Position numbers and translations under genes: made by a program
Notes under the pieces: model-generated
The model's input: only the letters and a program-made list of their open reading frames with translations
Databases searched by the model: none
What the model was told of the DNA's origin: nothing
Shown here: positions 8,315 to 15,233 of the stretch, piece after piece
How the letters are laid out: every line of letters starts with the position of its first letter
Numbering within the stretch: the stretch's first letter is position 1
NCBI GenBank assembly: GCA_013373005.1
Contig: JABXIP010000349.1
Coordinates: 1 to 34,999 of the forward strand
DNA: 34,999 bases
DNA from: Cytophagia bacterium
Lineage (GTDB): Bacteria; Bacteroidota; Bacteroidia; Cytophagales; Cyclobacteriaceae
Direction of reading: 5' to 3'

Positions 8315-8390
8315 GAAACACTGATTAGGTAGATTATTGGATTTCACTGATTTAATCTACGAATTCATTACTCCTTGAAATCAGTGATCC
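8315..8390. repeat. Gene-free palindromic repeat related to the GxxExxY cassette ends
   Basis: CACTGATT at the left end (8319-8326 area) recurs inverted as AATCAGTG at the right end (about 8380-8387). Inside lies a perfect inverted pair, GTAGATTA (8329-8336) and TAATCTAC (8353-8360). The left part (GAAACACTGATTAG, then a TTATTGGATTTC stretch) closely resembles the inner strand of the right end of the cassette at 13016-13032 and its neighbouring bases. It may be a non-autonomous or decayed relative. It occupies the space between two convergent genes. Confidence 0.55.
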
Positions 8391-8397
8391 ACACAAC

Positions 8398-9426
8398 TTA
8401 TGCTAGTGCCTTTCTACAGAACTCAACGCATTTCTGAACTTCTTGAACAGGAGTAGATCCATCTGGTACTCTGTACTCCAACTCAATAGTTGCAGGGAAT
8501 TTGTACTTGTTCTTTTTCATCATTTGAAGCAGCTGAGGAATCGGTGTATCTCCACTTCCCCACACTAAATTACCTTTACCATTGGCTGGTGTTTGACGGT
8601 CTTTAGTATGCATGCTCAAAATGCGTTTATGATTCTTTTCAATCAATTGAATCAGGTCTGTATTGCCAGCAGCAATGTAATGGCCCGCATCCAGGTTCAT
8701 ACCATTCCTTTTACTTTGAGCTAGTGCCGTATCCCAGAAAGTAAAAGTCTCCTGCTCATGGCCATGATATCCAACAGACATTCCGTTCTTCTCTCCAAGC
8801 TTACCTAGTCTAAGTGTATGAGCGTCATTAGAAGGATGTTCCAAAGTAACATGAGAGGCACCCAAGGCCTTAGCCGCCTTCATACCGTAGGTTATATCTG
8901 CATCGGTGGCTTCCATACCAAACACACTTGGTTTAAAGGCATAGATAGAAACACCGGCATCTTTATACATTTTTCTAACCTGCTCAAACTTCTTCATATC
9001 AACACCTGACCTCCATTGACTTACCTCCTTAGCATAAGACTCGCTTTGAGCTCTGAAGTCTGCCATTTTCTTCTTTTCATCGTCAGTCATGACTTCGTTG
9101 TTTCTTTCCTTGCGCATTAGAGGAAAAAACTCACGAAAATCAACCGGATTCTTAGGCATTCCGGCAAATGTCTCTGCAGGGTCTCCCATAAGCTCAATGG
9201 CCGAAATACCACATTCCTTTACATACCCTAGAGTTGCCTCAGCACTCTGATCTGGCATAGAACGAAATGAATATGTGATACAGCCAACTTGCACTCCATT
9301 TATAAGCGAATTGGCTTTGTTATAAGAACTAACAATGGCTGGAGCTCCCTTAAGCCATGCCGGTGCAGCTACAAGTCCGGCAGCTCCCAAAGCCGATTTG
9401 ATAAGAAATTCTCTTCTGTTTTCCAT
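8398..9426 (-). CDS. Tat-exported sugar-phosphate isomerase/epimerase-like TIM-barrel protein
   Basis: The frame is open up to 9540, but the best start is the ATG at 9426, because it gives an N-terminal Tat signal (MENRREFLIKSALGAAGL, with the twin Arg at residues 4-5) and a 342-residue product. The rest fits the AP endonuclease 2/xylose isomerase-like TIM barrel of the IolE/hexulose-phosphate isomerase group. Segments that suit metal-binding strands are AIELMGD, SHVTLEHP, VGYHGHEQETF, MNLDAGHYIAAG, ILSMHTKDR and ATIELEYR. Substrates of such Bacteroidota proteins are mostly unknown; a sugar or sugar acid is likely. The long 5' leader contains a palindrome matching the regulator operator at 2139. 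The family is sure; the start is likely; the substrate is unknown. Confidence 0.85.
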   Translation of the reverse strand: MENRREFLIKSALGAAGLVAAPAWLKGAPAIVSSYNKANSLINGVQVGCITYSFRSMPDQSAEATLGYVKECGISAIELMGDPAETFAGMPKNPVDFREFFPLMRKERNNEVMTDDEKKKMADFRAQSESYAKEVSQWRSGVDMKKFEQVRKMYKDAGVSIYAFKPSVFGMEATDADITYGMKAAKALGASHVTLEHPSNDAHTLRLGKLGEKNGMSVGYHGHEQETFTFWDTALAQSKRNGMNLDAGHYIAAGNTDLIQLIEKNHKRILSMHTKDRQTPANGKGNLVWGSGDTPIPQLLQMMKKNKYKFPATIELEYRVPDGSTPVQEVQKCVEFCRKALA

Positions 9427-9544
9427 AGGTTTTAAATTGAGAAGGTGAGTTAAACTAAGTTGTAATTTATCACATATTGGCTCAATAGGAAGTAAAATGA
9501 GATCGTAGCCGCATTTATACTTTAATCGGTCTATTTTCAATTTT

Positions 9545-9565
9545 AATGTGTCAGAAAGACACTAA
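9545..9565. promoter_or_regulatory. Second candidate site of the Nudix-type regulator
   Basis: GTGTC (9548-9552) and GACAC (9558-9562) are separated by five bases, exactly as in the palindrome at 2139-2161. On the minus strand the left half TTAGTGTC matches that site fully, while the right half differs in its last three bases. It lies about 120 bases upstream of the isomerase-like gene and about 48 bases upstream of the DUF6090 array, so it could affect either. Chance occurrence cannot be excluded from two sites. Confidence 0.5.
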
Positions 9566-9612
9566 CCTTTTTTCACTGGAAATCAGTATATTATGAGTCT
9601 TCAACCCATACT

Positions 9613-10341
9613 ATGCTGAATTTTCTACGCAATCTCAGAAGAAGCTCTTCATCTAAATACCTCAAATACGCCATTGGTGAGATTGTATTGGTGGTTATCG
9701 GGATTCTAATCGCTTTAAGTATTAACAATTGGAATGAGCAGAGAAAAGCAAAGGATTTTCAGGATAAAATGCTCAAAGAAATTTATAGAGCATTGGAAAA
9801 TGACATCAATACTTTTGAGTCCTATGAGCAACTGATCAAAACCCATAATGAATCGATTTCTTATCTCATTGACGCTCAAAACACGGAAAATAAAGAGTCA
9901 CTGAATATGGATTCCTTAAAATTCCATTTGGATGAAATTTGGGGTTTTGGCGTATCGATTGGTTATAATAATGGTCCTTATGAATCCTTGAAATCAAGTG
10001 GCTTAGATAAGATTGAAAATGATAGTCTTAGAAGTGAAATCGCCAAATTGTACAGCTATCACATGCCCAACACAGAAGACTGGATCAATGAAATTATTCG
10101 TGTTGATATAGTTAAAAAATTCGACCTCTTTGAAGAGCTTTTTACAATAAAACTTAGCAGGGACAGTGCTGGGGTTAATAGCGAATTAGTTATCGAAGAT
10201 TATCAGTTTTTAGACTCCCCACTCTTTTCTCAAATCCTTGACAAATCCAATACTGTCCTCAAAAGCACCGTTTCTTCCTTCCAAAGGAGTCGGCAAAGAA
10301 TGATTGAAGTAAAAAATGCCATAAACAATGAATTAGAATAA
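9613..10341 (+). CDS. DUF6090 family membrane-anchored protein, array member 1
   Basis: This is the first of six intact tandem paralogues (242 residues). It has a basic amphipathic start (MLNFLRNLRR), the family-typical KYLKYAIGEIVLVVIGILIA membrane helix at about residues 16-38, then NNWNEQRK, and a mostly helical soluble domain that the positive-inside rule places outside the cytoplasm. The core segment YNNGPYESLKSSGLDKIEN is at 118-136. It differs from its neighbours in having SSSS in place of NNMNS at residues 11-14. Over the soluble domain it is closest to member 3 (shared WINEI and IED.FL motifs). The next gene starts one base after its stop, so it probably leads a polycistronic unit. 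DUF6090 has no established function. Confidence 0.88.
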   Translation: MLNFLRNLRRSSSSKYLKYAIGEIVLVVIGILIALSINNWNEQRKAKDFQDKMLKEIYRALENDINTFESYEQLIKTHNESISYLIDAQNTENKESLNMDSLKFHLDEIWGFGVSIGYNNGPYESLKSSGLDKIENDSLRSEIAKLYSYHMPNTEDWINEIIRVDIVKKFDLFEELFTIKLSRDSAGVNSELVIEDYQFLDSPLFSQILDKSNTVLKSTVSSFQRSRQRMIEVKNAINNELE

Positions 10342-10342
10342 C

Positions 10343-11074
10343 ATGCTCAACTTCCTCCGCAACTTAAGACGCAATAACATGAACTCTAAGTATCTCAAAT
10401 ATGCCTTAGGTGAGATTATATTGGTTGTGATTGGCATATTGATCGCTTTAAGTATCAACAACTGGAATGAAGAGCGAAAGGATCGGAGCTTCGAGCGCAA
10501 CATCCTTTCTGAGATTAAGGTCGCTTTAGATAATGACATCAATTACACGCAGCGAAACATTAAAAGATTAGAAAGTCTCGATTCTGCTATTGATGTGATG
10601 CTATACTTAATAGAGCAAAAAGCCGATTTTATAGATTCATTATACAACCAAGACCAACGTAGATCATACATGCTAGCAACAGGGATTATATATCAATATA
10701 ATCAGGGCCCTTTTGAAGCTTTGAAGTCCAATGGGTTAGACAAAATCGAAAATGATTCTCTACGCAACAGCTTGATCTATCTATACGATTTTGACTTTCC
10801 TAGGCACAAAGAATTTATACAATATTATGATCAAGATTACAAAGAGCAAATAGATCGTTGGTTCGGTTTTCAAGGGGAGCCATTTATCGAGAACATAAAT
10901 GGTGAGAGATTTATAAGACAAAAGTTTCCAAAGGATCTATTACAGAATTCTGATTTTCTGTACCTACTTAATGAAATGAGATCAAGGGCACGAATAGAAC
11001 TAAATAGTTTTAAAAACTTCATACCCAGACTGAAAAGTATTCAGCGGTTAATTACCAATGAGCTAAATTCATAA
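10343..11074 (+). CDS. DUF6090 family membrane-anchored protein, array member 2
   Basis: This 243-residue protein has the constant anchor MLNFLRNLRRNNMNSKYLKY plus the membrane helix (about residues 21-40). The outer domain shares the core QGPFEALKSNGLDKIEN (121-137) with members 1 and 3 but is otherwise quite different, for example RWFGFQGEPFIENING further on. It begins one base after member 1 and ends two bases before member 3, so it is translated from the same message. A second in-frame ATG (residue 13) is conserved in most copies and could serve as an alternative start lacking the basic leader. Function unknown. Confidence 0.87.
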   Translation: MLNFLRNLRRNNMNSKYLKYALGEIILVVIGILIALSINNWNEERKDRSFERNILSEIKVALDNDINYTQRNIKRLESLDSAIDVMLYLIEQKADFIDSLYNQDQRRSYMLATGIIYQYNQGPFEALKSNGLDKIENDSLRNSLIYLYDFDFPRHKEFIQYYDQDYKEQIDRWFGFQGEPFIENINGERFIRQKFPKDLLQNSDFLYLLNEMRSRARIELNSFKNFIPRLKSIQRLITNELNS

Positions 11075-11076
11075 CG

Positions 11077-11811
11077 ATGCTCAACTTCCTTAGAAAACTT
11101 AGGCGCAATAACATGAATAGTAAGTACCTCAAATATGCATTAGGAGAGATTGTGCTTGTGGTAATCGGCATATTAATCGCTCTTAGTATAAACAATGCCA
11201 ATGAAAGCCGCAAAGCTCGAAATTACGAGTTAAAAATGCTCCTTGAGATAGAAAATGCTTTGGGTCAGGATATTCCGGTTTTTGAAAATTTCGACTCCAT
11301 ATTAAGCGTGTGGAATACTTCCATTATATACCTCACCAACGAAATAAATAAACCTAAAGGACACGTGAGCTCCGTAGACTCAATACAGTTTCATTTAACA
11401 AAAATCAATGAGATTGGTGTCTTTTCCATCTATAATAACGGACCATACGAAGCATTAAAGTCTAGTGGAATGGACAAAATTTCCAATGATGAATTGAGAA
11501 ATGAAATTGCTCGCCTTTACAGCCGAGACCTCCCCTCCATTGATATTTGGATCAATGAGATCATGAGAGAACACATTTTTAATAAATACAGTGTTATGGA
11601 TGAGTTGTTCGATATTAAGATAGAAGCAGATGGCATTGTATTAAAGAAAGAAATTATCATTGAAGATTTTAAATTTTTGTCCAACCCTACATTTCATGAG
11701 TTAGTCGGAAACATGTATAGTGTTGTCAACTCTACCAAAAGGCGAATGAAGAATTGTGCTGAAAAGATGATTGCTCTTAGACTTAAAATAGACCAAGAAT
11801 TACAGAATTAG
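11077..11811 (+). CDS. DUF6090 family membrane-anchored protein, array member 3
   Basis: This 244-residue protein has the constant N-terminal anchor (MLNFLRKLRRNNMNSKYLKY, membrane helix about 21-40). The usual NNWNE after the helix is changed to NNANE. The core YNNGPYEALKSSGMDKISND (119-138) and later WINEIMREHI and IIEDFKFL motifs make it the closest relative of member 1, from which it is separated by member 2. This suggests an old duplication with later shuffling. Gaps to both neighbours are two bases. Function unknown. Confidence 0.87.
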   Translation: MLNFLRKLRRNNMNSKYLKYALGEIVLVVIGILIALSINNANESRKARNYELKMLLEIENALGQDIPVFENFDSILSVWNTSIIYLTNEINKPKGHVSSVDSIQFHLTKINEIGVFSIYNNGPYEALKSSGMDKISNDELRNEIARLYSRDLPSIDIWINEIMREHIFNKYSVMDELFDIKIEADGIVLKKEIIIEDFKFLSNPTFHELVGNMYSVVNSTKRRMKNCAEKMIALRLKIDQELQN

Positions 11812-11813
11812 AC

Positions 11814-12539
11814 ATGCTCAACTTCCTCCGTAACCTTAGAAGAAATAAAATGAACAGTAAGTACTTAAAGTATGCTCTCGGGGAGATCATGCTGGTTATG
11901 ATTGGCATTCTATTGGCACTTCAGGTAAATAATTGGAATGAAGGATTGAAGGAAGCCAAAGAGAGAAATGCATTCAGGTCTTCACTTGAGAAAGAATTGC
12001 AGGCTGACCGAATTTATTTAACTGACAAGATCGAGGGCCTTAAAAGTGAAAGTGATGAACTTCTCCTGTTTAAGGAAAAGGTAAACTCAGTTGATGCGGA
12101 CCTAACCCAATTAAAACTGCTTGTTCAGGAGGAACTGATCCCATTTATAACCGATTTTCGGGGATTTAATAACAACACCTATCAATCCTATTCCTCTTCA
12201 GGAAGGTTAAACCTTCTAAATAATGAGCTGCAGCAGGAGCTTTACCTCTTAAACACCATGCAGATTCAAACCTTGGCTAGTTATGAAAAACTGACCGACT
12301 TATACTTCGTTCAAATATCCAGCTTCGGACAAAAGTACCCACTTGACATTGAAATCTCATTAATAAAGAGAGGAAAGCTATACGATGAGATATGGGCTAA
12401 AGCACGTTTGGAAGAACTAGGAGCAGCACTCAATACATGGGGCACTTCAAAACGTAATTATTACCGAATAATGATCTCCAATTTGCAAGAGGCTTTGGAT
12501 CAAACGAACCATATCTTAGATAATTACTTCCCTCAATAA
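11814..12539 (+). CDS. DUF6090 family membrane-anchored protein, array member 4
   Basis: This 241-residue protein has the constant anchor (MLNFLRNLRRNKMNSKYLKY) with a slightly different membrane helix (GEIMLVMIGILLALQVNNWNE). The outer domain is strongly diverged from members 1-3, but keeps the shared core at the same place (NNNTYQSYSSSGRLNLLNNE, about 119-138). Its stop is followed after three bases by the ATG of a truncated seventh copy. Function unknown. Confidence 0.86.
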   Translation: MLNFLRNLRRNKMNSKYLKYALGEIMLVMIGILLALQVNNWNEGLKEAKERNAFRSSLEKELQADRIYLTDKIEGLKSESDELLLFKEKVNSVDADLTQLKLLVQEELIPFITDFRGFNNNTYQSYSSSGRLNLLNNELQQELYLLNTMQIQTLASYEKLTDLYFVQISSFGQKYPLDIEISLIKRGKLYDEIWAKARLEELGAALNTWGTSKRNYYRIMISNLQEALDQTNHILDNYFPQ

Positions 12540-12542
12540 ACC

Positions 12543-12596
12543 ATGCTCAACTTCCTACGAAAGCTTAGAAGAAACTGTCCGAATCACGGATTATAA
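12543..12596 (+). pseudogene. Truncated DUF6090 copy (first 11 codons) cut by the GxxExxY cassette
   Basis: The ATG at 12543 starts MLNFLRKLRRN, identical in pattern to the other array members and spaced three bases from member 4. From codon 12 onward it runs into the left inverted repeat of the cassette (12577) and stops at TAA 12594-12596, giving 17 residues. The rest of this gene is not found after the cassette; the next DUF6090 gene has its own complete start at 13036. Confidence 0.82.
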
Positions 12597-13032
12597 AGAT
12601 GATATGACACACACAGATTTAAAACATAGTGAGATAACAGAAAAGATTATTGGAGCCTCCTTCGAAGTTCATTCATTCTTAGGAAATGGGTTTCAGGAGG
12701 TAATCTATCAAAGAGCATTAGCTTATGAAATGAGTCAAAGAGACTTGAATTTTCAAAGGGAAATAGAACAAGATATTTATTACAAAGAATTGACTGAACC
12801 TATTGGCACCCGAAGAGCAGATTTCGTTGTCCAGGATAAGGTATTAGTTGAACTCAAAGCAATCAAAGAATTGGAGGATGTTCATATGGCACAAGCCCTT
12901 AATTATTTGAAGGCATTCCGTTTGGAAGTAGGACTACTCATCAACTTTGGCTCAAAAAGCTTAACTTTTAAGAGGCTAGTACTCACAAACAATCCGAGAA
13001 ATCCATAAATCAATCTAATCAGTGATTCAGAC
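12577..13032 (+). mobile_element. 456-bp GxxExxY cassette with 17-bp imperfect terminal inverted repeats
   Basis: The left end (12577-12593) and the reverse complement of the right end (13016-13032) agree at 15 of 17 bases, with consensus GTCYGAATCACKGATTA. The only gene between them is the GxxExxY gene. The element interrupts the otherwise 1-3 base packing of the DUF6090 array exactly at codon 11 of one copy. No transposase is present and no clear target duplication is visible (flanks AACT and CACA). GxxExxY genes are known from many genomes as small mobile-looking units. Confidence 0.65.
12604..13008 (+). CDS. GxxExxY family protein (PD-(D/E)xK nuclease-like)
   Basis: This 134-residue protein has the defining motif G29-FQ-E32-VI-Y35, preceded by a conserved helix with IIGASFEVHSFLGNG. 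The nuclease-like core follows: Asp73 in RADFVV and Glu83-Leu-Lys85 in LVELKA, which match the PD-(D/E)xK catalytic pattern, and a C-terminal YLKAFRLEVGLLINFG strand region. There is no signal peptide. Biological role of the family is unsettled. It sits inside a pair of inverted repeats within the DUF6090 array, so it is probably cargo or the active protein of a small mobile unit. The family call is certain; nuclease activity is inferred. Confidence 0.92.
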   Translation: MTHTDLKHSEITEKIIGASFEVHSFLGNGFQEVIYQRALAYEMSQRDLNFQREIEQDIYYKELTEPIGTRRADFVVQDKVLVELKAIKELEDVHMAQALNYLKAFRLEVGLLINFGSKSLTFKRLVLTNNPRNP

Positions 13033-13035
13033 CAC

Positions 13036-13758
13036 ATGCTCAACTTCCTCCGCAACCTTAGACGCAACCAAATGAACAGCAAGTATTTAAAATATGCCAT
13101 AGGCGAGATTGTATTGGTTGTTTTGGGTATTTTGATCGCCTTGAGTATCAATACCTGGAATGAGAACAGAAAGGAAAATAACCTATCCAAGGTCTATCTT
13201 GATAGAATTGAGCAAGACCTACATCAACTCATCAATAGAAGCAACGCACTGAGCAAGCAAAACAAAAGTATTCTTGAGGCTATTACCACCACTCAAACAT
13301 ATTTAGAAAGAGGAACTCCTCTTTCAGATGAGGAACTTAAGACTGTAGAATACGCTATGTTATGGTTTCCCAGAACCACATATCAGCTTCCGCATATGCT
13401 TACCTATGAGGAGATGAAAGAAAGCGGAAACATCAATCTCATTTACCGGCAAGAACTAAGAACTGAACTAGCAGAATTCTATAGCTACCTGGCGCAGGTA
13501 GAGTCAATCTATATTAAACTAGGCCAACAAGTAGAAGATCAGTTTGTGATTTATAATAGATATATCCGGTCTACAACCGACCCTACCACCCTGGATATCA
13601 CCTTTGAATATGACTTCGATAAGATGTCTAGAGACGATGAATTCATCAATACATTTTCGCGCCTAGCCATCCATTGGAGAGGCTTTGTCTTCTTTATGGA
13701 GGGAATAAACCAAAGGGGAGATTACATTATGATTAATTACTTCACAACCGAAGAATGA
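13036..13758 (+). CDS. DUF6090 family membrane-anchored protein, array member 5
   Basis: This 240-residue protein resumes the array three bases after the cassette. The anchor is constant (MLNFLRNLRRNQMNSKYLKY, helix GEIVLVVLGILIALSINTWNE). The outer domain is among the most diverged but keeps the core at the usual place (TYEEMKESGNINLIYRQELR, about 123-142). Its stop codon overlaps the start of member 6 (TGATG). With the cassette upstream, expression may depend on readthrough from before 12577. Function unknown. Confidence 0.86.
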   Translation: MLNFLRNLRRNQMNSKYLKYAIGEIVLVVLGILIALSINTWNENRKENNLSKVYLDRIEQDLHQLINRSNALSKQNKSILEAITTTQTYLERGTPLSDEELKTVEYAMLWFPRTTYQLPHMLTYEEMKESGNINLIYRQELRTELAEFYSYLAQVESIYIKLGQQVEDQFVIYNRYIRSTTDPTTLDITFEYDFDKMSRDDEFINTFSRLAIHWRGFVFFMEGINQRGDYIMINYFTTEE

Positions 13759-14792
13759 TGCTGAACTTCCTCCGCAAACTAAGACAAAACAACATGAACG
13801 GTAAGTACCTGAAATATGCAATTGGTGAAATTGTATTAGTGGTAATTGGAATATTGATTGCTCTTCAAATCAATAACTGGAATGAAAAACGCAAAGGTGA
13901 AGCCAAAACCAAGGCCATTCTATCTCAAATAATAGATGAACTCAAACTAGACGTAGAGGTACTTCAAAGTGTGAATAAAGCATACCTGCAAAAGGACTCT
14001 CTCATTACTGTTTTCAAAAATTCGGACTTTAGCCAACCATTGCTTAGTAACCTGGATTCTTCTGAATTTCATGATTTAATAAGAACGTACATGCCATTCG
14101 AAGTTCATGACAGAGGGTTTCAACTACTAATGAATCATACAGACGAATTAGATGAGGATTTCTCTGAAAATCTGGAACAGCTGATTTTTATCTATCAAGA
14201 CGCTATTCCTATGGTAATACAATACATGGATGGAATGCTTTCGATACTAAGTAAACATAAGGAGCACCAATACCAGAACTATGAATGGTATTCCAAAGTA
14301 TCGTTGTTCCACGAGTACTCAGAAGAAGAATATAGATATTATATGTATGACCCGATATACAAAAACTATATGACTGTGTATCGCGAAATGTACGTCAATA
14401 TTCTAATCAACTCTCGATGGACTGTTGACTTAGCTCTGAAAGCAATCGTCCAACTAGAAACGAAGCTTGAGTTGGAGAAAAGTTTAGATGAATTTTTATT
14501 GGCGGCTCCCCAGGAGCTAGTCAACTCAATGATAGGAACTTATCGTTTTGAAGAGAAAACTTCAGACCTCATTTTAGAAAATAGAAACGGACAGCTTTAT
14601 GAGTCCACTTTTGAAGGCGGTTCATTTTTTGGAAGAGCGTTTGATACCCAATACATTACGGGTGAATTAAGATATTTAGGAGACAGCCTATTTTACCATG
14701 ATGTACGAAGCAATTTGAGACTGAACCAAGATGGCTCAATAAGCCTTGAAGATATATTCGGATCAAAGATCACCTCCATTGAGAAAAAGTAA
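13758..14792 (+). CDS. DUF6090 family membrane-anchored protein with C-terminal extension, array member 6
   Basis: The start at 13758 matches the MLNFLRKLRQ opening of all other members; an ATG directly before it (13755) would add one Met. The product is about 344 residues against 240-244 for the others. The anchor and helix are standard (GEIVLVVIGILIALQINNWNE). The core is weak (RGFQLLMNHTDELDEDFSEN, 119-138). Residues about 250-344 form an extra beta-rich domain beginning ELVNSMIGTYRFEE and containing GQLYESTFEGG and SLFYHDV, which recalls the small beta domain found at the C-terminus of many serine hydrolases (DUF3471-like). The start overlaps the stop of member 5, so translation is coupled. 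Function unknown. Confidence 0.85.
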   Translation: MLNFLRKLRQNNMNGKYLKYAIGEIVLVVIGILIALQINNWNEKRKGEAKTKAILSQIIDELKLDVEVLQSVNKAYLQKDSLITVFKNSDFSQPLLSNLDSSEFHDLIRTYMPFEVHDRGFQLLMNHTDELDEDFSENLEQLIFIYQDAIPMVIQYMDGMLSILSKHKEHQYQNYEWYSKVSLFHEYSEEEYRYYMYDPIYKNYMTVYREMYVNILINSRWTVDLALKAIVQLETKLELEKSLDEFLLAAPQELVNSMIGTYRFEEKTSDLILENRNGQLYESTFEGGSFFGRAFDTQYITGELRYLGDSLFYHDVRSNLRLNQDGSISLEDIFGSKITSIEKK

Positions 14793-14867
14793 TTGCCTCA
14801 TTTTATTCAAAAAGACTTAAAGTTTATAGAAATCAATTTCAATCCACTAACCAAAAACTAAACAATC

Positions 14868-15059
14868 ATGGGACTATTCTGGGACTTAGTACAACAAAGC
14901 CAAATCAGTGATCAACAGTCAAGAGCAGACTCTTTAGAAGAGCGTGTTGCTTATCTTGAAGACGAACTTCATAAGACCAAAGTGCTTTTAATCAAAACCC
15001 TCAAAGCACTTGAAGAGCATACAGGAAAGGATATTGACGGAGATGGAAAAACGGGCTAA
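14868..15059 (+). CDS. Small coiled-coil protein with acidic DxDxDG-like tail
   Basis: This 63-residue cytosolic protein is mostly helix, with a heptad-like region at about residues 20-50 (LEERVAYLEDELHKTK). It ends in DIDGDGKTG, which looks like a calcium-binding-type loop. It has no signal or membrane segment. It lies 75 bases after the DUF6090 array on the same strand and may be expressed with it or alone. I do not recognise a named family. The clear amphipathic pattern and well-placed ATG support a real gene. Confidence 0.68.
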   Translation: MGLFWDLVQQSQISDQQSRADSLEERVAYLEDELHKTKVLLIKTLKALEEHTGKDIDGDGKTG

Positions 15060-15118
15060 AGCTCATAGCATAATTGTATTTTTTTGAGCATCTGGTCTTA
15101 TTTCTGTCAAAATAAATA

Positions 15119-15146
15119 AAAGATTTATTTATTAAATAAAATCTTT
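15119..15146. repeat. AT-only imperfect inverted repeat
   Basis: AAAGATTTATTTA pairs with TAAATAAAATCTTT with one bulged base. It lies 59 bases after the coiled-coil gene. It has too few G/C bases to be a typical intrinsic terminator, though it may end that transcript. Little more can be said. Confidence 0.35.
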
Positions 15147-15203
15147 CTATAAGTCTATTCTATGAAAAATTCATTAGAAGATAGCCATTAAAAACAACAG
15201 TTT

Positions 15204-15233
15204 AGTGCGTAGGTAAAAAACCTATAAAGCACT
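15204..15233. other. Two-part imperfect hairpin in the gap 15060-15323
   Basis: AGTGC/GCACT and TAGGT/ACCTA nest around a run of A residues, with a single G bulged on one side and TAAA on the other. It lies in an AT-rich 264-base stretch without a gene. It could be part of a leader or small RNA, but it may be chance. Confidence 0.25.

Noticed and set aside
12577..13032. The GxxExxY unit as an insertion sequence with its own transposase or a toxin-antitoxin pair
   Set aside because: Only one gene fits between the inverted repeats. It has no DDE or HUH motif and no second small frame.
9613..13800. Regularly recurring ATGCTCAACTTCCT sequences about 730 bases apart, as a possible dispersed repeat or array of recombination sites
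   Set aside because: Each is the 5' end of a DUF6090 gene and is explained by paralogy. The spacing equals gene length, so it is not a CRISPR or an independent repeat.
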